Below, in pieces: positions 26,886 through 36,219 of a stretch of 64,000 bases of DNA (position 1 is its first letter; each line of letters begins with the position of its first letter). This DNA comes from Candidatus Bathyarchaeota archaeon. Its GTDB lineage: Archaea; Thermoproteota; Bathyarchaeia; Bathyarchaeales; Bathycorpusculaceae. The notes under the pieces were generated by a model that ran no database searches, had not been told where the DNA came from, and saw nothing but the letters and a program-made list of their open reading frames with translations. The DNA lies in NCBI GenBank assembly GCA_026014485.1, contig JAOZIE010000008.1, positions 62,001 through 126,000 on the forward strand, read 5' to 3'. The translations under genes were made by a program, and so were the position numbers.

Positions 26886-28784
26886 ATGTTCAAGAAATAT
26901 GCGGGGACAAGAAATTTGGAAAAACCATTTGTAACCAAAGACAAGTTTTTAGTTGGAATAATAATCGCAATTTTAGCTGCAAGCTTAATTTCAGTTGCTT
27001 TCTCCATGCAACTCTCCGTCGGCCCCCAAGGTCCTAAAGGCGACAAAGGCGACACGGGTGCTACTGGTGCTACTGGTTCGCAGGGTCAAGCTGGACCCTC
27101 AGGCGCTCCTGGCGAAACAGGCGCTACAGGGTCACAGGGACCCCAAGGCGAAACGGGAGCAACGGGTGCAACAGGAGCAACCGGCGCTACGGGAGCATCT
27201 GGTGCTACGGGACCGCAAGGTGACACTGGAGCAACGGGTGCTACGGGAGCAACGGGTGCTACTGGTGCTACTGGTTCGCAGGGTTTACAGGGAATACAGG
27301 GTGTTCCTGGTCCTCAGGGGCCATATTTGCCTGACTATGACAGTGGCTGGGTGAACCTAACTGACTTGGAGGGGCAGTATTACCCGCTGACCCATGGTTT
27401 GAACGACAGCGAAAACTTGCTTGTTGACATCACTGGAAAGACCTCGGCGGACGGCTCTGTGCATGACCAGTATTTGGGGCTATCTCGAGTTTACAGTCCA
27501 GGGTTTAACCTGACTTATTCTGTGAATGGCTCAGAAATCTACGCAGAAGATATGGTTCAGACCTACGATGGAGGGTACCTATTAACTGGGTCCATAATGC
27601 CTGACAATAGTAGCGAAGACATCTTTGTGCTTAAAACTGACGCTTACGGCGTGATGCAGTGGAACAAAACCTACGGTGGATCAAACGATGAATTCGGCAG
27701 GGTCCTCTTATTGACAAGTGATGGTGGCTGCGTAATTATGGGTCCTATCTACCTTGACTTCGAGAATGGCACTTATCTTGACAAGTTGTTTCTGATGAAG
27801 CTTGATGCATCTGGCAATCTTGTTTGGAACCAAACTTACGGCGAAATGGATGATGAATACGGTCGTGATGTCATACAAACAAGCGATGGCGGCTTCATTA
27901 TAGCAGGCAGCTTATACTCAGCGACCAACGGAACTCAATACGCTTTGTTGCATAAAACGGATGCTAATGGCAATTTGCAGTGGACTAAAACTTACATTGG
28001 AGCTTCTGACTTAAGCGCTGCCCGCATAATCCCCGTTGATGATGGATATGCGGTCGCTGGCTACTTGACGACAATAACTGTCTCTGGGAACGATACCAGT
28101 TATGATGATGACATCTGGCTGTTCAAAACCGACTTGACTGGGAACATGCTGTGGAATATGACTTACGGGGGGTTAGACGATGAGTATGTTGATTCTCTGT
28201 CTCAGACTCCCGAAGGCGGATATCTGCTCTTAGGTGATGCCTCCAATTACAGCGAAGATACCTACTCCAGCAGCGTACTTATGCTTAAAACGGATGCTTC
28301 TGGAAACCTGCTGTGGAACACTACTCACGTTATGTCCAGCTTCACCGTGCCAGAGAACATTACTGAATTCACAGCTGCAGAGTACTACGCGACAAACGCT
28401 ATTCCCACAGTTGACGGCGGATACTTGTTTAGCGGTCTAGAAGAAACCATTCACGTGAGCAACGACTCTTACTCCTTTGAGGTTCAGTCGCTGGTTACCA
28501 AATTCGACGGACAGGGAAATGTGCAGTGGACAAGAAGCTATGGCGACGAAGGCTACACTCTACTGTTCACCGTAATTCAAACGCGAGACGGCGGCTACGC
28601 ATTAGCAGGCTTCAAAACAGACGCAGAATTCGAAGCATACCAGCTGTACATAGTTAAGACAGCCGTCAACGGAGAAGTCGGCTTAGCCATGACGGGCTTA
28701 ACAGACAACGCAGTCACACTGTACCGCGGCGAAAGCGACCCCTACTGGAACTACGTCCGCGTAAGACTCTGGGTAATCGAATAG
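26886..28784 (+). CDS. Collagen-like surface protein with a seven-repeat beta-propeller
   Basis: A 632-residue protein. An N-terminal basic tail and one membrane segment (about residues 21-43) anchor it. Residues 46-146 are 33 unbroken Gly-X-Y triplets rich in GAT, GPQ and GET, as in bacterial collagen-like stalks. After a spacer come seven repeats ending in DGGY-like motifs ([56 protein letters not shown]), which fits a seven-bladed propeller. It closes with [13 protein letters not shown] and [12 protein letters not shown]. Many NxT/S sequons suggest glycosylation. Probably an adhesin or a binding module; the ligand is unknown. Confidence 0.8.
   Translation: MFKKYAGTRNLEKPFVTKDKFLVGIIIAILAASLISVAFSMQLSVGPQGPKGDKGDTGATGATGSQGQAGPSGAPGETGATGSQGPQGETGATGATGATGATGASGATGPQGDTGATGATGATGATGATGSQGLQGIQGVPGPQGPYLPDYDSGWVNLTDLEGQYYPLTHGLNDSENLLVDITGKTSADGSVHDQYLGLSRVYSPGFNLTYSVNGSEIYAEDMVQTYDGGYLLTGSIMPDNSSEDIFVLKTDAYGVMQWNKTYGGSNDEFGRVLLLTSDGGCVIMGPIYLDFENGTYLDKLFLMKLDASGNLVWNQTYGEMDDEYGRDVIQTSDGGFIIAGSLYSATNGTQYALLHKTDANGNLQWTKTYIGASDLSAARIIPVDDGYAVAGYLTTITVSGNDTSYDDDIWLFKTDLTGNMLWNMTYGGLDDEYVDSLSQTPEGGYLLLGDASNYSEDTYSSSVLMLKTDASGNLLWNTTHVMSSFTVPENITEFTAAEYYATNAIPTVDGGYLFSGLEETIHVSNDSYSFEVQSLVTKFDGQGNVQWTRSYGDEGYTLLFTVIQTRDGGYALAGFKTDAEFEAYQLYIVKTAVNGEVGLAMTGLTDNAVTLYRGESDPYWNYVRVRLWVIE
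27021..27323 (+). repeat. Gly-X-Y coding repeat (collagen-like tract)
   Basis: About 300 bases of imperfect 9-base coding units, mainly variants of GGTGCTACG and GGAGCAACG, encoding GAT triplets. Codon use varies between units (GGT/GGA/GGC, ACG/ACT/ACA), so it is not a recent exact expansion. Confidence 0.85.
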
Positions 28785-28844
28785 CCAACCAACCCAAACC
28801 ATCCCATCTCTTCTTTTTCTTTTTTCTGTGCTTCTTTTGATTCG

Positions 28845-29462
28845 TCAAGTAACTTGATAGTTCTTGTGGATGGTGTTTTTCTCCAGTTTCCTTAGCACGA
28901 ACTCCACGGGAAAAACCCGTAGCCCTCGGTTTTTTACTGGAACCTCTTTGGGTTCGGTAAACCCGCGTTTTTCTCGCTTTAGAAACTCGATTTTTACGTG
29001 TAAGCCTCCGCCGTAGCCTCCTATCCCTAAGCTTGATGTGACAACTCTGTGGCAGGGAACCAGCGGCACAAACGGGTTTGACGCCATAACGTTGCCGACT
29101 GCTCTTGCTCCGCCTCCTGTAGCCGCCGCGACTCCGCCGTAAGATGCCACGTACCCCACGGGAATCAACGTAACTGTTCTGAGCACAAGCTGAGTGTAGA
29201 CGGACAACCGCTCCATGTCCAACGGAACCTCCTGCGGGGTGCCTTTGCCCTCGTAAATATTCTTCATAAGGGCGAGCACGTTCTGGGCAAACGTTGAAGG
29301 TGCAGCAACGACGTGGCGCGGCGTGTTGGGGGGCAATTTTTTATTTAGGCTCTCTTGAGTTGTCTTCTCGTCGTAGCCGAATGATGCAGCCGCCACACGT
29401 TGTTCTCTGCAGGCAACTCCGAACCATGCAGTTCCCAGATTCTTAACGTAGACTTCCAGCAT
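28845..29462 (-). CDS. ogt: Methylated-DNA-protein cysteine methyltransferase
   Basis: A 205-residue suicide DNA repair protein that removes alkyl groups from O6-alkylguanine. The active site is VPLVPCHRVV near residue 140, preceded by the helix-turn-helix VGYVASYGGVAAATGGGARAVGNVM. The N-terminal domain (KNLGTAWFGVACREQRVAAASFG) is family-like. ATG 29462 is chosen; a longer N-terminus up to 29528 would run toward the divergent proteasome gene. The C-terminal tail of about 45 residues is longer than usual. Confidence 0.9.
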   Translation of the reverse strand: MLEVYVKNLGTAWFGVACREQRVAAASFGYDEKTTQESLNKKLPPNTPRHVVAAPSTFAQNVLALMKNIYEGKGTPQEVPLDMERLSVYTQLVLRTVTLIPVGYVASYGGVAAATGGGARAVGNVMASNPFVPLVPCHRVVTSSLGIGGYGGGLHVKIEFLKREKRGFTEPKEVPVKNRGLRVFPVEFVLRKLEKNTIHKNYQVT

Positions 29463-29597
29463 ACTCTTCTGTTTACCTGCAGTTTCGACGCCCATTTTAG
29501 CGTTTTGCCAAAACCATTCGGTTTCCAAAAGAATTTGGCTTTGCGATTAAGCTTAATAGTTGGTCTTGTGTTATCCAACAGGAAAAGGTGCAGATTT

Positions 29598-30242
29598 ATG
29601 GAAGGATATGGACCTCAACCGCAACCCTCTCAGTCACAAGCCCAAGGCATGATGTGGATTCCAGGCGCAACCACCGTTGGTGTCGTGTGCAAAGACGGCG
29701 TAATTTTAGCTGCTGAAAAACGCGTCTCCTACGGCTACTTCATAGCCAGCAAAGGCGGCAAAAAAGTTTTCAAGCTAACTAACACCATCGGCGCAGCCTG
29801 CGCGGGACTCGTCAGCGACATGCAGGTTCTCGCCCGAGACGTGGAAGCCAACGCAAACCTGTTCAGCATGGATGTGGGTAGGAAAATCAGCGTCCGCGCC
29901 GCAGCTAAACTCATGAGCAACATCCTCTTCAACCGCCGTATGGCTCCGCTGATAACGCAGACCATCGTGGGCGGAATCGATGATGAAGGTCCTTCGCTGT
30001 GGGTGCTGGATGTTCTCGGCTCGGTGTTACCCGACGACTATGCTGTGGTGGGTTCAGGAACTGAAATCGCAATGGCCGTCGTAGAGGAAGGTTACCGTAA
30101 AGACCTGACCGTTGTCGAAGCCAAAAACCTTGTGACCCGCGCCATCAAATCCGCTATTAGCAGGGACGCCATGAGCGGTGACGGCATAGACTTCTTGGTC
30201 ATAACCAAGGAAGGCGTGGCGGAAGAAACCATAAAATTCTAA
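29598..30242 (+). CDS. psmB: Proteasome beta subunit, predicted non-catalytic (Ala at the Thr1 position)
   Basis: A 214-residue 20S proteasome beta fold. Aligned by eye to the catalytic family GTTTVG, the sequence here is PGATTVGVVCKDGVILAAEKR, so the residue that would be nucleophile Thr1 is Ala (GCA). Other core residues are kept: Glu17 in AAEKR, Lys33 in KGGKKVF, and Asp166 and Ser169 in SRDAMSGDGID. The leader before it is unusually Gln/Pro-rich (GPQPQPSQSQAQG). It resembles the inactive second beta subunit known in some Sulfolobales, which mixes with a catalytic beta. Its sequence also shares the RxSYG and ISVxAAAKL blocks of that group. Confidence 0.85.
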   Translation: MEGYGPQPQPSQSQAQGMMWIPGATTVGVVCKDGVILAAEKRVSYGYFIASKGGKKVFKLTNTIGAACAGLVSDMQVLARDVEANANLFSMDVGRKISVRAAAKLMSNILFNRRMAPLITQTIVGGIDDEGPSLWVLDVLGSVLPDDYAVVGSGTEIAMAVVEEGYRKDLTVVEAKNLVTRAIKSAISRDAMSGDGIDFLVITKEGVAEETIKF

Positions 30243-30307
30243 ACCTCCCACTTCTACATGTTTCAAGCGGGGATAGCATGCGCGCTGTGCCCTGAGGAGA
30301 TGAATCT

Positions 30308-30934
30308 GTGCCGTTTGAATTAAGTGACGAAGAGGGAAAATTCCTAATCCAGCTTGCCCGAAACACGGCGAAGACTTTTTTGGAAACAGGCAAAACGCCC
30401 CAGCCTCCACAAGACACGCCAAAGAAGCTGTTTGAGAACTGCGGCGTATTCGTCACCATAAACACTGTTAGCGGCAGAGGCAAAGGGCTTCGCGGATGTA
30501 TCGGTTACCCGTATCCGACTAACCCGCTTGTGCAAGCCGTAATTGACAACGCCATCAACGCCGCCACTCAGGACCCCCGATTTGAGCCGCTGAGCAAAGA
30601 GGAGCTTGACCGCGTCGTTTTTGAGGTTAGCGTGTTGACGCCGCCTGAAGCCGTCCAAGTGGAAAAGCCTCTGCAGTACTTAGAGCAAGTAAAAGTCGGC
30701 GAGCATGGTTTAATCGTGGAGAAAGGCTTCTGTAAGGGTCTGTTGCTTCCGCAGGTGCCCGTGGAGTGGGGCTGGTGCAGCGAAGAGTTTTTGTGCCAAT
30801 GCTGCGTCAAAGCTGGGTTGCCGCCTGACAGTTGGCTCACCAAAGGCGCCAAAGTGTATCGGTTCAAGGCAATTGTTTTTGAGGAGGAAACCCCCAGCGG
30901 CGAAGTGAAACGCAAAAGCCTCGCCGACGCATAG
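30308..30934 (+). CDS. AMMECR1-family protein
   Basis: A 208-residue member of the widely conserved AMMECR1 family. The invariant LRGCIGYPYP is at about residues 57-66. Other typical blocks are AATQDPRFEPL, LIVEKGFCKGLLLPQVPVEWGW and FLCQCCVKAGLP. No biochemical activity is established. In archaea it often sits near radical SAM or MEMO genes, but not here. It starts with GTG preceded by GAGGAGATG. It follows psmB by 65 bases and may share its message. Confidence 0.9.
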   Translation: MPFELSDEEGKFLIQLARNTAKTFLETGKTPQPPQDTPKKLFENCGVFVTINTVSGRGKGLRGCIGYPYPTNPLVQAVIDNAINAATQDPRFEPLSKEELDRVVFEVSVLTPPEAVQVEKPLQYLEQVKVGEHGLIVEKGFCKGLLLPQVPVEWGWCSEEFLCQCCVKAGLPPDSWLTKGAKVYRFKAIVFEEETPSGEVKRKSLADA

Positions 30935-30935
30935 T

Positions 30936-32075
30936 TTAGCGGTTGACTTCTTCGATGATTTCGGCTGCGCGGCTCAGCCCGTTGGTTTTGTTCGACGCCT
31001 CGTTCAACGCTTCCATGTTGGCGCTGTATGTTTCGCGGTTTTCTTCGATTTCTCGAACAGCATCCGCCAACTGATTTCTGTTTTTTGCCACTATTGAGCA
31101 GCGCATATCCGCCAGTTTCGCCGCATTCGCCAACTGCTCAGGCTGCGTCGGGATACAGATGCTTGGCTTAGCGTACTTCACGGTTTCAAAGCATGTTATG
31201 TGTCCGCCGCTGAAAACCACAATAGACGCGTTCCGCATGGCTTCCGCCCGCTCCTGTGCAGACAGCCACGAGTGAATTTCACAGTTGCCCACCTTGACGG
31301 TTTTCCGCTCTCCTGGAACTCCAAGGCTGATTATGCTTTTCACGCCCCGCTCTGTAAAGACGGGGGCAAGCATGTTCAAGAGTTTAGCTCTTGTGCCGTA
31401 TGGTCCGCTAACGGGGGCGAACACGTGGTTTTCCGACGTTTCGGTCGGTTTAGTGTCAAAGAAGCTGCCTGTGTACTCTGTTTTTTCTGTAATTCCGGCA
31501 TCGTTTAGGTTGCCAATGTTGTATTCGCATATTGTGTGCGGCGGCTTATTGTCGGGGATGATGATTTTTCTGCAGTTCTTCACGTACCGTTCGGTTATTC
31601 TTTCGCCTGGGCTAAGCAGCGAAGAGAACCCGTAGCTTGGTCTAATGAGGTTGGTTATGTAGATGTCGGGGATTTTCCATCTTTGCGCCATCCGCAGCGC
31701 GTTTAGGTCGCCGTCTGCTATGAGGGCGTCGGGGGCGATTTCGTAGATGCGTTTTCTGAGGTCGTAGTAGCGGTGGATGATCTCCATGGCGTTGGAGGTT
31801 TTAAGCTGGAACTTGTCGGCTTCGCCGTCGTAGACGGGCAGCGGAAACAGGATGTTGATGAGTGACGCCGACGTGATTATGCCGCTGCTGTTCTCGTACC
31901 ACGCCACTGGGGTAACGGGATAAACGTTTTTGAATTCCTTCTTTAGCAGGTTGTAGGCTTTACCGCCTGAGAAAAAGAAGACCTCGTGCCCCCGCTGCTC
32001 CAAAAGCCTGCCCAGCGCTGCTGTGCGGGAGGCGTGTCCTAAGCCCAGTTCGGAGCAAGCATACAGCAGTTTCAT
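30936..32075 (-). CDS. MurG-like glycosyltransferase
   Basis: A 379-residue GT-B enzyme. The N-terminus MKLLYACSELGLGHASRTAAL is the G-x-GHxxR acceptor loop of MurG/MGD-type enzymes. The C-terminal half has SIVVFSGGHITCFETVKYAKPSICIP, the nucleotide-sugar binding loop with Glu. Many archaeal relatives act on dolichol-linked or surface glycans. It is convergent with the AMMECR1 gene. Substrates are unknown. Confidence 0.8.
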   Translation of the reverse strand: MKLLYACSELGLGHASRTAALGRLLEQRGHEVFFFSGGKAYNLLKKEFKNVYPVTPVAWYENSSGIITSASLINILFPLPVYDGEADKFQLKTSNAMEIIHRYYDLRKRIYEIAPDALIADGDLNALRMAQRWKIPDIYITNLIRPSYGFSSLLSPGERITERYVKNCRKIIIPDNKPPHTICEYNIGNLNDAGITEKTEYTGSFFDTKPTETSENHVFAPVSGPYGTRAKLLNMLAPVFTERGVKSIISLGVPGERKTVKVGNCEIHSWLSAQERAEAMRNASIVVFSGGHITCFETVKYAKPSICIPTQPEQLANAAKLADMRCSIVAKNRNQLADAVREIEENRETYSANMEALNEASNKTNGLSRAAEIIEEVNR

Positions 32076-32188
32076 AAGCAGACATGCGTGAGTAGCTTAT
32101 TTTAATTCTATCCCAAACCGTGAAGGAAACCGACGCTGAGGGCAAGAGAGCAAGAAGTATTTTAAGCCTAAACGCAAGAATAGAAGCC

Positions 32189-33049
32189 ATGTTTGTGCCG
32201 CGCAGAATTCTGGAAGAGAAACTCACCAAACTCCTCGCAGAAGACATCGGTCTAGGCGACGTAACAAGCTCCGCCGTTATCCCATCAGAATGCACCGCCG
32301 AAGCTGAAGTGATAGCCAAAGCAGAAGGCACGGTGGCAGGAGTCGAAGAAGCTTTGGTTCTGGCAGAAGTTCTTGGACTCCAAGTTGATGCAGAAGTTGA
32401 CGACGGTGATGAGGTCCAAAAAGGCGAGGTGCTGGTGAGGCTTTACGGTGACGCAGCCACCATATTATCCGTTGAGCGGACGCTGCTGAATTTGATGTCA
32501 CGGATGAGCGGCATCGCCACAGCCACAAAGCGCTTGACCCAGAAAATCAAGAAAGCCAAATTGAAAACCCGCATAGCGGCAACCCGAAAATCCGCGCCTG
32601 GCTTGCTGTATTTTGACAAAAAAGCCGTTTTAGTCGGCGGCGGCGACGCCCACAGGCTACACTTGGACGACCTGATACTCATAAAAGACAACCACTTAGC
32701 GTTGGCTGGAAGCCTGCAGGAAGCGTTGAAGCTTGCCAAACTTCATGCTTCGTTCAGCAAGAAAATCGAAGTGGAAGTAACAAATTCCGTTGACGCGCTT
32801 AAAGCTGCAGAGCTTGGCGCTGACATCGTGATGCTGGACAACTTTGCTCCTGCCCAAGCCAAAGAAACGGTTGCTTTGTTTAAGAAGGAGGGCTTTTATG
32901 GCGAGGTGCTGTTGGAGGCAAGCGGCGGCATCTCCTCAGAGAACCTGCTGGAGTACGCTGAGGCAGGGGTTGACCTGATTAGTTTAGGCGAGTTAACTCA
33001 CAGCGTCAAAGCTTTAGACATAAGCTTAGAGATAGTCAATGCCGCGTAG
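32189..33049 (+). CDS. nadC: Nicotinate-nucleotide pyrophosphorylase (carboxylating)
   Basis: A 286-residue quinolinate phosphoribosyltransferase of NAD synthesis. It has LAEDIGLGDVTSSAV at the N-terminus, LMSRMSGIATATKRL, the substrate-binding ATRKSAPGLLYFDKKAV, GGGDAHRLHLDDLILIKDNHL and the C-terminal LEASGGISSENLLEYAEAGVDLIS. ATG 32189 is likely leaderless behind the AT-rich box at about 32157-32163; the upstream frame to 32120 lies inside the promoter. nadA and nadB are not in the window. Confidence 0.95.
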   Translation: MFVPRRILEEKLTKLLAEDIGLGDVTSSAVIPSECTAEAEVIAKAEGTVAGVEEALVLAEVLGLQVDAEVDDGDEVQKGEVLVRLYGDAATILSVERTLLNLMSRMSGIATATKRLTQKIKKAKLKTRIAATRKSAPGLLYFDKKAVLVGGGDAHRLHLDDLILIKDNHLALAGSLQEALKLAKLHASFSKKIEVEVTNSVDALKAAELGADIVMLDNFAPAQAKETVALFKKEGFYGEVLLEASGGISSENLLEYAEAGVDLISLGELTHSVKALDISLEIVNAA

Positions 33050-33059
33050 CATCAGCCGT

Positions 33060-33752
33060 TTATATGCCCGCCAACAGCAGCACGAGAACAATAAGGTTCA
33101 TGCCTGCATGCGCCGTCGCAGAAACCGTGTAGTTCCAACGGTAATACATGTACCCCAACGCGAGTCCCGTTGTGAAAGCAGCAATCGTGTACACAAGTTG
33201 CGGGTCAAAGTGGAACAGCCCAAAGACTAACGATGAAATTATAACCGCTACCGCGAAGGAAAACTTTGGGGGCTTTGACTTGGAAAACGATTTGAAAATT
33301 GAGTTCTGCAGGAAGCCTCGGAAGGCGAATTCCTCGCAGATTCCCGCTAAGGCTAACGAGGCAGCAACCGCTGCAAGTCCTGAAGGGGTACCGCTAAGAC
33401 CTGTGAGGAGTGCGTTGGATTGTTCGACTGCGGTGCTTTCTCCAAAGATTAACAATAGCGTGTTTGAAACGGCGATGTTCACGAGAAGCAGCAAAGCGGC
33501 GCAGGCTAAGCCGATGACGATGTGTTTGGGGTTCTCGTCAATTTTTACGTAGTTTCTGATGTTCACCCGTTTGGTTAACAGGTAGATGAGGGGAACGGCG
33601 AGGATGAGCAGTTCGCCTACGATAAGGGCGGTGGCGTCTCCGAACGCAAACTGGACCATCATGCTCAAGTAAACAAAGATGAAGAAGGTAACTACGATAA
33701 CTAAGCCTGCTTCTCCTGGCGAAACGGTTTTGGGTCTTTGGCTTTCCAACAT
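33060..33752 (-). CDS. CPBP-family intramembrane metalloprotease
   Basis: A 230-residue membrane protein with about seven hydrophobic segments. It has the CAAX/CPBP motifs GICEEFAFRGFLQNSIF (EE-x3-R) near residue 138 and FGLFHFDP (F-x3-H) near 180. A third His lies in the last helix (SATAHAGMNLIV). Members cleave or process membrane proteins or prenylated substrates; no target can be named. It is convergent with nadC. Confidence 0.85.
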   Translation of the reverse strand: MLESQRPKTVSPGEAGLVIVVTFFIFVYLSMMVQFAFGDATALIVGELLILAVPLIYLLTKRVNIRNYVKIDENPKHIVIGLACAALLLLVNIAVSNTLLLIFGESTAVEQSNALLTGLSGTPSGLAAVAASLALAGICEEFAFRGFLQNSIFKSFSKSKPPKFSFAVAVIISSLVFGLFHFDPQLVYTIAAFTTGLALGYMYYRWNYTVSATAHAGMNLIVLVLLLAGI

Positions 33753-33834
33753 ATGCCGCCCCTTCCTTCTATTTCCTCTCTGACGCAGACAAAAACCTTT
33801 GCCTAAACCCTTGAATCCGGATCAATTCTACGGG

Positions 33835-34440
33835 TTAACTCTTGACGTGTCCCTGCTTGATGTACCATTCTGCGAACTTGTGAATCGCCTGTGCCCGATG
33901 GGAAACCCTGTTCTTCTCTTCAAGGGTCATTTCCGCAAACGTCTTAGCCTTTCCCTCTGGCTGGAAAACAGGGTCAAACCCGAAGGCAGACTTGTCCTGT
34001 GTCTGCTCCTGTGTGGTGATTTCTCCTGTTGCTTGGCCTGTGAAGCATACGGTTTCGCCGTTTTCGCTGTCGCAGTAGGCTATGGCTGAACGGAACGTGG
34101 CTTTCCTGTCTTTGACGTTTTCCATGAGCTTTAGCAGTCCCTTGTTTGCGACTGTTTGGTAAACGTAGGCGGCGTAGGGTCCAGGGAATCCTTTGAGGGC
34201 GTCTACGAATAAGCCTGCGTCTTCCACAATCAGTGGCAGGCGGCAACGTTTGTAGGCGTCCTGTGCGCTTACAGATGCAATTTCGGTGAGACTGTCGCTT
34301 TGAATCTCCACGGCTTTAGCTCGAAGCATACCTGTTGCTATTCCATGCTGTGCCAGCACGACGCGTGCTTCATTGAATTTGTGGATGTTGCCCGTGGCGA
34401 AGATGACCACTTTGCCTTTCAGCTCGAAACTGCCGTTCAT
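33835..34440 (-). CDS. rdgB: XTP/dITP diphosphatase (RdgB/HAM1)
   Basis: A 201-residue house-cleaning pyrophosphatase that removes deaminated purine nucleotides. It has the N-terminal IFATGNIHKFNEARVVL with the substrate Asn/Lys, LPLIVEDAGLFVDALKGFPGPYAAYV, and the C-terminal FGFDPVFQPEG and KNRVSHRAQAI. It lies three bases downstream of Bud32 and is probably co-transcribed with the KEOPS pair, a common archaeal arrangement. Confidence 0.93.
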   Translation of the reverse strand: MNGSFELKGKVVIFATGNIHKFNEARVVLAQHGIATGMLRAKAVEIQSDSLTEIASVSAQDAYKRCRLPLIVEDAGLFVDALKGFPGPYAAYVYQTVANKGLLKLMENVKDRKATFRSAIAYCDSENGETVCFTGQATGEITTQEQTQDKSAFGFDPVFQPEGKAKTFAEMTLEEKNRVSHRAQAIHKFAEWYIKQGHVKS

Positions 34441-34443
34441 CCC

Positions 34444-35094
34444 TTATGCTTCCTGTTGCCTTTCTGCTACGTAGCGCCCTCTTTTTTCTATTTCCCTTAT
34501 TTTCTCTAAAACCGCCGCTGCCGCATCTGCCCCCCGCGCGGCGCCGTAGCCTTTCAGGACGGCGTGGAAGCATTCGTCGGCAACTTGGAAATGTGTGCTC
34601 TGCAGCGCCCGCCTAAACAGGTGCAGGTCCACGCCTTGTGCTTCCAGCTCCCCGGAGCGGTCGCCAAGACCAAAGTCCACAAAGAAAATTCTGCCCTCAT
34701 CTGTCAGAATCATGTTTGACGTTGTCAAGTCACCGTGAACCAGCCCGTGACTGTGCAGCGCACCAATTAGCCCCCCAACTTCCACGCAGAGCCTGCACCT
34801 TTCGGTTGGGGAAGCCGCATCCAGCAGCTGCTTGATTTGTTTGCCTTGGATGTACTCCATGGTTATTTCGCCGTTTTCTACGTCTACAAGGAAAACCGTC
34901 GGCGTCGCCACCCCCGCCCGTTTTGCTTCATGCATCAGTTGCGGTTCATGTACTGTGCGGTAGCGTCTGATGGTTTGGTCCAGCTGTTTTGGGCGGTAGC
35001 TTTTGGGTAACCTTGCTTTGATGACGACGCGTTTGCCGTGCCAGTCGGCGAGGTAGAGGCTGGCTTCGGCGCCTTTCTTTATGAGCGTTTTCAT
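34444..35094 (-). CDS. bud32: KEOPS kinase/ATPase Bud32
   Basis: A 216-residue minimal protein kinase that acts as the ATPase of KEOPS, the t6A tRNA-modification complex. It has KKGAEASLYLADWHGKRVVIKARL with the ATP lysine, HSHGLVHGDLTTSNMIL as the catalytic loop and IFFVDFGLGD as the metal-binding DFG. The ATG at 35094 overlaps the kae1 stop as ATGA. An upstream in-frame extension lies within kae1 and is rejected. Kae1 and Bud32 are separate genes here, not fused as in some archaea. Confidence 0.95.
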   Translation of the reverse strand: MKTLIKKGAEASLYLADWHGKRVVIKARLPKSYRPKQLDQTIRRYRTVHEPQLMHEAKRAGVATPTVFLVDVENGEITMEYIQGKQIKQLLDAASPTERCRLCVEVGGLIGALHSHGLVHGDLTTSNMILTDEGRIFFVDFGLGDRSGELEAQGVDLHLFRRALQSTHFQVADECFHAVLKGYGAARGADAAAAVLEKIREIEKRGRYVAERQQEA

Positions 35095-36119
35095 GGCTGC
35101 TTCACCCATGGAACATCCACTTTGTCTACGCGCCACCGCAGCTTCACAAAACTCTCCGCTACAGGAACCGTCAAGCCATACGTGTAAGCAAGCACGCCTG
35201 TCCACGCTATCATGGCGCCGTTGTCGGTGGCGTACTGCTGGGGAACCACGGTGAAGTTGGCGTCGTGCTCCGCCGCGATTGAGGCAAGCATGGCTTGGAG
35301 GCGTTTGTTGGCGGCGACTCCGCCTGTGAGCAGCACCTCCCGCTTTTCCGTGTGCGCCAGTGCTCGTTCGGTGACTTCGGTGACCATAGAGAACGCGTTT
35401 TCCTGCAGGCTAAAGCAGACATCTTCCAAGCTGAAGGCGCCTTTCTGCAGGGCGGTGGAGGCGGCGGTGAGTAGCCCGCTGAGCGAGAGGTCCATGCCTT
35501 TGACGACGTAGGGCAGCGGAACCAACTGTTTGCCTTTGGCGGCGAGTTGCTCGACGGCGGCGCCCAGCGGCAGCCCTTTTTTGTGTTTGAGTCCTGCTTC
35601 CCTCGCGAAGACGTCTAGGCAGTTGCCTAGGGCGATGTCGAGGGTTTCTCCAAACACGCGGTATCTGCCTGACGCGTAGGCGGTGACCATGGTGTTGCCT
35701 CCTGAAGCATACAGGGTTAGGGGGTCTTTGGCGTGGGTTTGGAGTTTGCCGATTTCTATGTGTGCTACGGAGTGGTTGACGCCTACCAGCGGCTTGTCTA
35801 TGTAGCTGGCGAGGGCGCGGGCTACGGTGGCGCCTGTCCGCAGGCACGGTCCCAGTCCTGGTCCCTGCGCGAAGGCGATGGCGGTGAGGTCTGCGGGTTT
35901 GATTTTGGCTTGGGTTAGGGCTTCCTGTAGCACTGCGGGGGCGGCTTGGGCGTGGTGTCGGGCGGCTTCGCGTGGGTGTATGCCTCCTGTTTCTGGTATG
36001 TAGGCGCTGGAGGTGTTGGCTAGGATTTCGCCGTTGAAGTCTGCTATGCCAACGCTGAAGTCATCTGCGGTGGATTCGATGCCAAGGCAGAACTGCTGGT
36101 TTTTTTGGTTTATTGTCAT
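35091..36119 (-). CDS. kae1: KEOPS catalytic subunit Kae1 (t6A synthesis)
   Basis: A 342-residue ASKHA-fold protein that transfers the threonylcarbamoyl group to A37 of tRNA. It has GIESTADDFSVGI at the start, ETGGIHPREAARHHAQ, the metal-binding NHSVAHIEIGK, the phosphate-loop-like LYASGGNTMV and the C-terminal LLTGGVAANKRLQAM. It is coupled to bud32 by an ATGA overlap. Its promoter is shared in the 100-base divergent spacer with the TFE-beta-like gene. Confidence 0.95.
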   Translation of the reverse strand: MTINQKNQQFCLGIESTADDFSVGIADFNGEILANTSSAYIPETGGIHPREAARHHAQAAPAVLQEALTQAKIKPADLTAIAFAQGPGLGPCLRTGATVARALASYIDKPLVGVNHSVAHIEIGKLQTHAKDPLTLYASGGNTMVTAYASGRYRVFGETLDIALGNCLDVFAREAGLKHKKGLPLGAAVEQLAAKGKQLVPLPYVVKGMDLSLSGLLTAASTALQKGAFSLEDVCFSLQENAFSMVTEVTERALAHTEKREVLLTGGVAANKRLQAMLASIAAEHDANFTVVPQQYATDNGAMIAWTGVLAYTYGLTVPVAESFVKLRWRVDKVDVPWVKQP

Positions 36120-36186
36120 TTGGTGTTGGTTCCTTCATTGCGGTTTAGGCTTTTTTGGGTACATGTTTTTATCTTGCCACCTGCGC

Positions 36187-36197
36187 TTATATATACT
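36187..36197 (+). promoter_or_regulatory. TATA box of the TFE-beta-like gene
   Basis: CTTATATATAC lies about 27 bases before ATG 36220. The mRNA is therefore likely leaderless. Confidence 0.6.
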
Positions 36198-36219
36198 GCA
36201 TTTATTGGATTGACCTGTG

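Noticed and set aside
27021-27323. Non-coding microsatellite
   Set aside because: The units are in frame, keep Gly at every third codon and vary at silent positions, so this is a collagen-like coding tract.
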